NCBI GenBank assembly: GCA_029961685.1 | Contig: JARWKL010000008.1 | Coordinates: forward strand, 6,202,501 to 6,266,500 | Direction of reading: 5' to 3' | Length of the DNA: 64,000 nucleotides | Source: Aristolochia californica | Lineage: Eukaryota; Streptophyta; Magnoliopsida; Piperales; Aristolochiaceae | Shown: positions 55,083 to 64,000 of the stretch, piece after piece | Layout of the letters: each line of letters opens with the position of its first letter | Numbering within the stretch: position 1 is the first letter of the stretch | Notes under the pieces: generated by a model | Told to the model about the DNA's origin: nothing | Databases searched by the model: none | What the model saw: only the letters and a program-made list of their open reading frames with translations | Made by a program: the position numbers and the translations under genes

Positions 55083-56056
55083 TTTTTTTTTTTTAAATGA
55101 TGCTGAATTTTATTAAAACAAAAGTTCAAAAGAGTAAAATTACAAGGGGGGGAAGCCTTCCCAAACAATGAGAGATTGCTAGGAGGTTCCGAATTTTGCC
55201 AATTTATCAACCAAGGAATTGGCTGATCTAGGAATGAGATTCCAATTACAATGAATTGTAGACACAATATCAGCAATACAATCAGTGATAGGCCATTGGC
55301 ACCAAGGGGAGGAGATTTCTTTTGAGCACCAGCTGATGACAACCTTGGAGCCTCCTTCAATAAGCAGCTTATCGTGAAGATGGTCCTTGAAATTTTGAAG
55401 GCCATAAAGAAGAGCACTCACTTTAACAGTGTTGGAGTCGGTGATGCCCATCGGCCCAGCATAGGAGAGAATAGAAACTCCACAACTGTCTCTGAAGACA
55501 CCACCTGAACCTGCTGGCCTAGGACAGCCTAAAACATTGCATCAAAGTTGAGTTTGATGCAGTCGCTTGGGGGAGGATCCCAAGTAGCCATGACCGGCAT
55601 CCTGGGAGGACCCGTCATATAAGTGAGCAAACTCCAATTATTGCGAAGGGAAACACCCCACAGAGTGGCAAATTCCTTTCTGGAATGCAACCAACTAGAG
55701 ATTAAGCCCACTGCATAAGAAGTCGTATTATTCGGGGTATTGGCTTTGAATGGAATCTTCGATTGTTACACATAAGCCATAGACACCATGGGACGTGTGC
55801 AAGGCATGCCAAGAGGATTATCTTGCCCAATCTAGGAAGGCAAATCCCCATAACCATCTGACAAGTGCCGAAGAGGTCCTAGTGAAGCCCCATTTGGAGG
55901 CCAATCTTTTGAAAGATCTTCATCCAAACTTGCCAAGATAACCCATAGTGCAGAAGAACATGCTGAACTGTCTCGTCACACACACCACAGAAAGGACAGG
56001 TGCGGTCAGGAGCGGTGAAGCCTCTATTGTGGAGATTATCAGAAGTGAGAATCTGA
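55083..56056 (-). mobile_element. 5'-truncated LINE (RNase H and zinc region)
   Basis: Poly(T) at 55083-55094. Minus strand: RNase H MGITDSNTVKVSALLYGLQN and [13 protein letters not shown] (Gly where the catalytic Asp normally is), then upstream [29 protein letters not shown] in broken frames and the zinc motif ([20 protein letters not shown], about 55950-56000). It is inserted in the LINE fragment at 54285-55082, head-on. Confidence 0.88.
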
Positions 56057-58637
56057 TCTAACTGCTAGTAGAATGATAATACTCTTCTACTATAATCAAG
56101 AACCCAAATCGAGTTACAAGGTTTGCATCTTCCCCTCGATAGTGCAAGGACTTAACCAATGACATCGCCTAAATCCAAAGAGAACTCAATAGAGCTAGAA
56201 CATAAACACATACTGAGCCAAGACATCATACTGATAGCTAGAACAGGAGAGCTAGCCATATTAATTCAATTGATTAGCAGCCAATGATATCACAAGAGAA
56301 ATCAACAGCTGCTTGAGATAACCGAAGACCAGATTTCAAAGAAATTTCTGCTTGAAATTGCTGTTGTAAAGAAATACACTGGACTATAGCAAGACATGCC
56401 CATAACATATTCAATTCATGATTGGCAACGTGACCTGTTGCTGATTCACCAGCTAGATAAAATAAATCACAAGTAATTAGTTCCAACTGTTGGAACTTTG
56501 CTGAATAATTAGCAACCGTGATGGAGTCTCCAGTGGACACACATAGTAGGCAGCAGCACAGAAGAAGCACATAGATGAATTCATATCATCTTCATCATGC
56601 TGGAATTAAAAACTCATGCTAATTCACCAGTTAGATAAAAACATCAAGAGCAGCAACGTCACCAAATATATCTCAGCACCCAGTGTATATTTCAATTAAA
56701 ACAACAGTCATCAATGAAAGCACCAAGTTGTTAGAGGAGTTTCAGAAATGTGCAGTCATCATCAACGTGCTGGAATTCTAGGGAGAGGAGAAGGCAGCAG
56801 CTGCTTCTCTTATCAAAGCATGTGACAAATTTTGAATTTCTGCTGCTAAGAGAATTTAAATTGAAACTCTTTTACACTGTTGCTTAACGGCAACAGAAAA
56901 CTAGAGGAAAATAACCGAGAAGAAACCAGCTTCTGTTGCTGGAAGAAGAAGATACTCTCTTGATCTCTACTGCTGCACTTACGTTTCAAAAGAAAACAGA
57001 GAAGAGAACAAGCTCTGCAATTATGGAAGATAAAAAAGACAGCATCATATGTCCAGGTAAAGTTCTGGATTCCAGAACCCAAAAATCTGCTGCAACATTA
57101 CAGGTGATCAAATAATCAATCTGTTTCAAATCTCCCTCGTCTCCTCTCTTTTCAATTACTTCATGGTTAGCCTGCAAATCTGGTACAAGAGAAACTAAAG
57201 AGAGGCAGACTGAGAAGACTTACAGAGCAGAGAAGATATCCTCTGCTGTAAATATACTCAGAATAGAGAAACCTGAGAAAGCAAGCTCTGAAGATGAGCC
57301 TACGTCAGAATCATTGCAAGAAATCTCATTCAATTTAAAGAAAGATGCTGGAAATAGAATTGAAAGACAGCATGCAAGAGAGGCAACGGCTCAGTTAATC
57401 CAGCCTGGTCTGGGTTGCGGTCAAAACCAGCGCTCGATTAAACCCAGTTTCCTAACTTAGGGAAACATTAATTTTGCAACAGTGTGCTCTGTGATTTCCG
57501 AAAAAATAACAGCAACAATAGAAATAAGATCTTATCCAGCAGGTCCAGCAGCGAAATCAGCAAAAAAAATGACCAAAGGAGACCATAGGAGTTTCCGAAA
57601 AATCAGCAGTGAGTATGGAAATCGGACAGCAGCAGCAATGATGAACCAGCTCAGCTCATCCGGAAATAAACCATTGGCAGAGACGCTTGGTTGAATCCAG
57701 TTTCCTAACTTAGGGAAACTTTAATTCAGCAATGGTATCGTCTTCTTCCCCGCTTCCGAACAGAGCTGGACAACAGTGAGAGCAGAGAGGGATCGTCGCA
57801 GTTGCCGGTGATAAACCAGCGATCCCAGAGAAGCAGCTCTGCAGAGAATCGGAAGTTTCCTAAAAATAGCAGTAAGATCTTCCGAAGAAGCAGCAACGAT
57901 GAACACGGAAGAACCAGCAGAACCAACAGCTATAATCAGCAAGTTGGCAATATTTTCTTCGGATTAAATAACAGTAGGTGACGATACAGAATCAAGATAA
58001 CTTCCATAAGAGCAGTAAGCCAGATGGGATGATTCAGTAAGAATCCAAAAATAAAAATCAGGCAGTAACGATCGGGCAAAGGCAGAGTCAACCAGAAACT
58101 TTGTTGTTTGAGTTTCCGAAATCAATAAGCCGTTGTACTCCCAAAGCAGAAAGCACTGAGATCACCGATATTTTCCAACTCGGGAGCCAATCTTCCCAAC
58201 AAAAAAGAAAACAGCAACACAGCAATACCAGAAAGATAGGAACAACAGTACCAAAAAAACACAACCAGCAACTTGGTATCTTCTGCCGAAGCTCGAAGCA
58301 ACAATCAAGGCAGATGACTCGACAATTAATCAAGCGGAGATAGCAATCATCAATTACGGGAAATCGGCAGCAATCAGACCGCAACTAACAACTCTGCCAA
58401 AAATAAGCAGATACAGAGATAAGCCACCAAAGAAAAAAACAGCAAAGAGATCACCACCCAGTCAAGGAGACATCCAGCAAAGGAGGAGATATTATCTGGA
58501 TTAATAGCCGTAATATCCCAGAGAAGCAGCAGCAGGATCCTTCTCAGAATAAGACTCCATCAGATTTCATCAAAATAACAACACCTTCATGACGCATAAT
58601 CTAGAAGGGAAATATAATTAGAATCCTGAAAATCACA
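56057..58637 (-). mobile_element. Interior of a minus-strand LTR element, non-coding
   Basis: A-rich sequence with many cagcaaca and tttccgaaa words, related to 30480-31280 inside the 14-kb element. It ends at a tRNA-Met primer complement (58638-58649). A segment with ccagtttcctaacttaggga occurs twice, near 57445 and 57700. The frame at 56274-56570 (DSITVANYSAKFQQLELITC) has a weak gag-like look but no decisive motif. Confidence 0.6.
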
Positions 58638-58649
58638 GCTCTGATACCA
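58638..58649 (-). promoter_or_regulatory. tRNA-Met primer-binding site
   Basis: gctctgatacca, the complement of tggtatcagagc used by Copia elements and their non-autonomous partners. It orients the flanking element on the minus strand. Confidence 0.85.
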
Positions 58650-58765
58650 TGTGAAGTTGGGTTCAAGGCCTATCCCAAAATGACTAGCCATCTTAAGAAA
58701 CCTCTTTCCCAATTGATAAACTCAACATATTTATTCTCACTAATCCATGTGGACTATTCTTTAAC
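58650..58765 (-). repeat. 5' LTR fragment, truncated
   Basis: It begins tgtgaagttgggttcaagg right after the primer site and is cut after about 115 bp, where LINE sequence starts. No second copy was found in the window. Confidence 0.6.
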
Positions 58766-59345
58766 ACGAGGCAAGCATATTTTATTCTAGCTAACCAAAT
58801 GGTATCTAAAAGTGTCTTTTGATCCTCTCCAAAGAAAGCCCCGACAAATGGCGTCAATCTTGGAGCAAACTGAAGCCGGACACTGCATGAATGATAAAAG
58901 ATATTTTGGCAGCCCCGCCAAGCATGACTTGAGGAGAGTGAGTTGCCCCGCTATAGATAAAAGTTTACCCCTCCAAGTAGATAATCTTTGCTCGAATTTC
59001 TCAATAAGGGGGGACCAAAGTATCGTTGAGGGTCGAGAGTCAAAAAGTGGGAGCCCTAGATATATAGCTGGCATGTTCTCTAAAGCGCAACCCAGGTAGT
59101 CTGGCATTCCACGAAGCACAGAGGTGTCAATGTGATAGCTGAGGAGAGTGGTTTTCTTCCAATTAATATTCTACCCGAAAGCCAACTTAAATAAACCCAA
59201 AACTGCACGCAACTTTTTAATCTGGTCCATGGTACCAACCCCAAAACAAATGGTGTCATCTACAAACTAGAGGATTGGAATATCGAAGGCTCCACAATCT
59301 ATCGTGGGGAGAAGCCATCCCAAATTCTTGGCCGAGTAAATTAAG
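58766..59345 (-). mobile_element. LINE RT fragment
   Basis: Minus strand: [19 protein letters not shown] (59215-59260, palm box end), [54 protein letters not shown] and [16 protein letters not shown]. It is the same family as the LINE at 22454. Both ends are truncated; the right end joins the RNase H of a different LINE at 59345. Confidence 0.88.
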
Positions 59346-61975
59346 GAAGGGGCTCACGAGATGGCTTTGGAAGATTTGAAGCCCATTGAGCAGTTCAGAG
59401 AGTTCGGCAGTGGTAACGTTGGAGACTCCAAGTGGCCCAACAAAGGAGAAAAGGAGAACCATTTTCATCATGGATTACTCCACCAAAACCTACAGGACTA
59501 AGACAACCAAAAGCGCTGCCATCAAAGTTTAGTTTGTAGTGGCCCGCCGGTGGGGGAGCCCAAATTGCCATAATCGGAGGACGAGAAGGATGCGTCATAC
59601 TATCTACCAACTGCCAGTTCCCTCTAAGATTGGAGCCGTTGAGGCTACTAAACTCCTTTCGAGTCAAGAGCCAGATTGTTACATGGCAAACAATATTATC
59701 TATCAACATTTAATAGGGGTAGATTTAAAATTGAATTTTCAGCAATTTCTTTCCTTCCATAAGGCCCAAAGGATATGACCAATGCAACATGAAATGAGCA
59801 GTTTCCCAAGCTTCGGGAGTCTAGCACTATTAACTGAGAGAATAACGGATGGAAGATTTTGTGAGGAAAAACACTGGAGACCGATTTTATTTAGGAGGCT
59901 AGTCCACACAGTATGGGCAAAATGGCAAAGTAAGAGGACATAGGTGGCAGTTTCTAGAGAATTTTGGCAAAAGGGACAAGAGGGGTCCTGGACAGGGGTT
60001 ACGCACCAAATTAAGGAATCAAAGGTGAGAATTTTGTTCCAGGATATTTTGTCCTCTGATGAAGGCACTTTGGCAAGGGTTAATTATTTGAGGGAAGGTA
60101 GATATGAGCCGATTAGCGAGAATGCGACCTATGATTTTGTATGAGCTAGAGGTAAGGCTGATAGGTCTGAAGTCTTGAGGGAGGGCTGAGTTGATTTTTT
60201 TTGGAATTAGAGCTATGAAAGAGGCTCTGATGGATTTATGGGTGATGTCAACTTGATGGAAGTTGTTTACAAAGGCATGCACATCGTTTCTAATTGTTCC
60301 CAAAAATTTGTGGTAGAATTCTCCATTAAAATCGTCTGGCCTTGGGGCGCGGTCCTTAGGTAGGCCAAGGGCATCCAAATCGATTTCTTCAGAAGAGAAG
60401 GGACGCTCTAGGTATTCAGCGTCTGAAATGGAGATACGCCTAAACTCAAGCTGATGAAGGATAGGCTGGTTGAAAGACTCCTCTGAATAAAGATCTGTAA
60501 AAAACTTCACAAGAAGGTTAGATATAGAGAGGCTATCCGTGATCACCTGATCTCCATGACAAAGAGAGGTGATACGGTTAGCTCTCCGACTAGCCGAGGC
60601 AACCGCATGGAAAAAATTTGTATTTCCATCCCTGTCGGTCAGCCAGTGAAATCTTGCCCGCTGTTTCCAGTGAGTAGTTTCATTTTTTAGAAGATTTGAA
60701 AGATTAAGATTTACTTGATTTCAGAGAAATAATTCAGGAGAAGAAAGAGACCTTTGTTCTTCGAGGAGATCAAACTCAGATATGCGGCGGCGGACAGAAT
60801 CTTTTCAAAAGGCAGCAACAGTGCGGTGATTAAAGGACTAGGATTGGATCTTGGAATTCAGGGCTTTGAGTTTGAGGGGGAAAGACCAACCCGGGTTGTA
60901 GTGGTGGGCTTAAGTTGAGAAGCAAAAGATCTGTCCAGAAGCCAGGAGTTCTCAAAGCAAAACGGCGATCGACCCCAAGCTAGGGGGTGAGTGTTGATTT
61001 GGATCGGCCAGTGGTCAGAGCCGACTTTGTTAAGGACTTGACCCGATGTTTAGGCAAAAAACTGAAGCCAGTCATTATTTGCAAGGAATCTATCAAGTTT
61101 GGAGAAGATTGGGGGGCTTTGGCCATTGGACCAAGTTTATTTTTTTCCAAAGAGGGATTTCAAAGAGTTCGAGGCTACCAATGAGATCCGAAAAGACTCT
61201 CATTATGGAAGAAATTTGATTAGCGGGAGGCTTTTTTGGGAGCAACGAAGGGTAGCATTGAAGTCCCCAGCAAGGAGCCAAGGCAAATCCTAGAGCTGGA
61301 CGAGGAGGAGAATTTCATCCCAGAAAGAAGCTCAGTCACGGTGACAAGTTGGGCCATATATGCTTGTAAAGGCCTAGAAAATCCCTAGAGATTGGTCACG
61401 AAAACGGATGCCAATAGAGAATAAGGCTGGTTTAGTAAGGGTGGCTTCAACAGAGTTTGGGTTCCAAATAACAAGAATGCCACCGGAATGACCAACTGCG
61501 TCAACCATTGCCCATTCAGTGTCCGAGTCGTACCAAAGATCTCGAGCGACAAACATGTCAAAAGATTGCAGGTTCGTTTTAATCAAAATTACAATATTTG
61601 GTTTACATTCAAAAAGAGTTGCCTTAATCACCGCACACTTGAAGCATGAGCTGATTCCCTTGACATTCCAAGAGAGAATTATCATTGTGGGGGGAGGGGG
61701 TGAGATCATCCTCCGGGTAGTAGAGGACGCCATGGTAGTACTTGCAGAAGTCCCAAGCTAACTTCTTCATTTCCTCCAACTCATGCGCAGGTTATTTTTG
61801 CACCTGAGTCATGAGGTGCCTGTTGAGATTTTCGGCACGCTCACTATGGGAGAGCAGAGGGAACCCTTCTAGGTAGTCAGGCCTAGGAGGGGAGGGAGTG
61901 GAAGAGCAGTTCTTGGAGGAGCAGGAGTCTATCGGGGCAGGGTTTTTGCCCTTACCCTCTCCTTACCTGAGCCTA
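59346..61975 (-). mobile_element. LINE with endonuclease, internally deleted RT, RNase H
   Basis: Minus-strand element of a third family. From the right: end of ORF1 (61780-61975); ORF2 start MIILSWNVKGISSCFKCAVI (61690) and LLAGDFNATL (61255), the AP-type endonuclease; RT N-terminal half SLSISNLLVKFFTDLYSEES, FIALIPKK, FRPISLTSSSYKIIGRILAN and CQSAFIRGQNILEQN (60546-60050). Then, without palm or thumb, the zinc region SCPFCQNSLETATYVLLLCHF (59940) and RNase [21 protein letters not shown] to SNVTTAELSELLNGLQIF. The missing RT half is an internal deletion. Confidence 0.88.
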
Positions 61976-61978
61976 GGG

Positions 61979-62452
61979 TGCTATCAAACTTTACTTTGAT
62001 GGCTCCTCTCTTGGTAATCTAGGAACTGTTGGGTTTAGAGGTGTGCTCTGTGATTCTTTAGGTGTCATTCTTGCATCCTCTACTGGGCCTCTAGACACGA
62101 TGAATTCCACCACTGTTGAGCTCCAAGCTCTTAGGCATGGGCTGAAGATTTTCAGAGATCGCTTTGAAGGTCCTGCGTTCGTGGAAGGAGACACCTCGGT
62201 TGTCATTTGCTGGAGCTCAGGGAAGAAAGACCCCCCGAGCACCTATTGCCTTGTTTTTTAAAAATTCAGGAACTGTGTTCCCCTATTTGTTCTTGGTCTC
62301 ATGTCCCTTGTTCAGCAAATTGTTTAGTTGACTCCTTAGCCAAAGAGGGGGCCACCTTCAACCCTCATTATAAGGGGGCCCTCCTCTTAGGTCTGTTTCG
62401 TTTTGATATCTGGGATTATTAGAGCATGAATTTATAAAAAAAAAAAAAAAAA
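61979..62452 (+). mobile_element. LINE RNase H fragment with poly(A)
   Basis: Plus strand: KLYFDGSSLGN (61988), LGVILASSTGPLDTMNSTTV, ELQALRHGLKIFRD, FVEGDTSVVICW, then in a shifted frame CSWSHVPCSANCLVDSLAKE and a stop at 62420, followed by a 17-A tail ending about 62452. The RNase H Asp/Glu/Asp are all present. It abuts the ORF1 end of the minus-strand LINE. Confidence 0.88.
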
Positions 62453-63579
62453 CCAGTGGATACACTTTTGCAGTGGTGGAATTAGTATCACCAAGCAGTC
62501 TCTAGTATGAGAGTAGAATGTGGCCATCATGATCCTAAACAAATGCTACCAAATCTAGAGGGGCCCAGGTTCCCATGAGAATTCACATCAAAATTCAAAA
62601 TAAGATGGCCTCAGAAAGGCAGTCTAGGCCAAAAAAGTTTCAACTTGGTGTTGGTTACATGAGACGATTATTTTCCAATTCCTCTGTGTAATAGAACCAG
62701 GAATATTTCAAAGCCATTCACTAGCTTGAAGCACTGAAATATCATATGTGTTGCTCTTCCATCACACAGCTGATCATACTCAACTTATTAGCAAAGGTCA
62801 GTCATTCTGCTCTATCCATAAGAACCATGTGATGGCAGCAATTGTGATTCTCCATAACAGCAGCTCCAACACAGAGTGAAATAGTAGCTGCAAACAATAA
62901 GGTCCAAGAGTGTGGCTGGTAGACAGTATCAAAGCCCAAAATGATAAAGGAAAAAAGAATCAAACCTTCAAGGCATGTAATGTTTTAGGGTGGTGCTAAC
63001 CACATGAGACAACTGTTTTCCAATTCTTCCCATAGTAGCCCCAGAAATTTCTTCAAAGTCATTCACTTGCTTGGACTACAACCATATCGTGTGAATTGTT
63101 CTTTTTGTCACATAGCCAATCATGCTCGACTTATTAGCAAAGATTTGGTCATTCGGCAGTGGCTGTAGGTACAATGTAATGGAACAATAGTGATTTTCCA
63201 CAATGGCAGCCCATACTTTCGGAGAATTAAATAGTAGCTGCTAGCAATGAGATCCAAGAGTGACTAGTAGATAGTAGTGAAGCCCAAAACGATTAAGGAA
63301 AGAGTTCCAAACCTATAGAGTAAAGATCAATGAAGTAGAGAATGATCAATCAATTCCTCAGCATTTCTTAGAATTTGCACGAGATGTTGACAACTTGTAT
63401 ACCTCTTTGTTGCAGCTGGTCACGAGTCAATATTTCTCCTTTCAGCATGCACCACATGGAAACTTTATCCTGGGTCCAACTGCCAAACGATCAAGGGATG
63501 GGGAAAGATCTCAGAGGGGTCATTATCAGTCTTCTGATAACATGAAGAGAAGGTAAACAGGTAAGATCAAAGACCAGTC
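62453..63579. repeat. Intron-like DNA with a 345-bp tandem duplication
   Basis: No gene is supported. acatgagac, gttttccaatt, ttcactagcttg or ttcacttgcttgg, ttattagcaaag, aaatagtagctgc and caagagtg occur in the same order in 62650-62960 and 62995-63310, offset about 345 bp, with many differences and small indels. It is likely part of the continuing OTU intron. Confidence 0.65.
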
Positions 63580-64000
63580 CAGATAATCTTATCTTCCCAT
63601 GAGCCCCATTTACCCTTTCTGCCATGCCACAGAAGAAACTGTTAGCCACTTGCTTCTCCTGTGCCCTTTCTCTTGGGAGATCTGAACGTCAATTATAACC
63701 CGAATTGGATTCCATCTCTGCTTCCCTGAGGTCTTGCCCACCGCCTGCCAAATGCTTGCAGGGACCCCTGTCCCTGGTCTTGGAAAATTGATGATCTCAA
63801 CTTGCTCCACTTTCATCCCTTGAGGTCTTTGGCTAGAGCACGATCAAAGGAGATTCAATGCCAAGTTCAACTCTCAAGATAGAGTCATTGAAACTATCTC
63901 AGGAAATATTGCTACATGGCTCCATTCTCAAAAAGCCTTCTCCCCCTTCTCGAGATCTTCCATCAAAAACAATTGAAGATGTCTTGCCCAGCTCCACACT
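63580..64000 (+). mobile_element. LINE zinc-binding region, runs off the window
   Basis: Plus strand: FTLSAMPQKKLLATC in one frame, and in the coding frame EETVSHLLLLCPFSWEI, then PGLGKLMISTCSTFIPWGLW, LEHDQRRFNAKFNSQDR and WLHSQKAFSPF. The order is the RT zinc region followed by the linker to RNase H, as in the other LINEs here. Truncated by the window end. Confidence 0.82.

Noticed and set aside
56274..56570. Gag-like ORF (TVANYSAKFQQLELITC)
   Set aside because: Weak resemblance only; no zinc knuckle or conserved core, and no pol next to it.

Overview
This is a stretch of nuclear genome from a flowering plant, very probably a dicot or other broad-leaved species with a TE-rich genome; I cannot name the species. 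The evidence is plant-type spliced exons, a plant-specific TCP transcription factor, Athila, chromovirus and Copia LTR retrotransposons with tRNA-Met or tRNA-Asp primer sites, L1-type LINEs that end in a plant-type RNase H, and a fragment of plastid DNA (rps7-ndhB). Only two host genes are supported. Almost everything else is transposable-element sequence in several nested layers.

Layout. 1-9.9 kb is a retroelement cluster: LTRs of one Copia-like family (called family X here) in opposite orientations at 0.8-1.3 and 9.5-9.9 kb enclose a decayed Athila-type Ty3/gypsy element (1.6-7.35 kb), a run of 34-36 bp minisatellites (7.6-8.4 kb) and LTR remnants. 9.9-13.8 kb is low-copy-looking sequence with an intronless class I TCP gene on the + strand (12203-12826). 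13.9-15.06 kb is a Copia gag/protease relic.

From 16.7 to 53.8 kb runs a minus-strand OTU-domain deubiquitinase gene. I could trace eight coding exons with GT-AG borders and matching phases. The Asp/Cys of the active site sit in one exon (52.8 kb) and the next exon lies at 21.5 kb, so one intron is 31,271 bp long. It holds several LINEs, a plastid insertion split by a 14-kb LTR element that in turn contains a chromovirus and a Copia element, two miniature TRIM elements inside the chromovirus, LINE fragments inside LINE fragments, and a Copia gag relic. The 5' exons of the OTU gene were not found, so the intron beyond 53.8 kb probably continues past the window end; 54.3-64 kb is again LINE and LTR sequence.

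How it fits together. The host message is the OTU gene: its exons and splice sites look intact although the introns have absorbed tens of kilobases of insertions. Target-site duplications let several insertions be ordered: plastid DNA first, then the 14-kb LTR element (TSD tacgt), then Copia into its LTR (TSD ctgtc); within the chromovirus a 240-bp TRIM (TSD aatat); LINE at 22.45 kb (12-bp TSD); LINE into LINE at 44.4 kb (13-bp TSD). No tRNA, rRNA, CRISPR array or prokaryotic feature is present.
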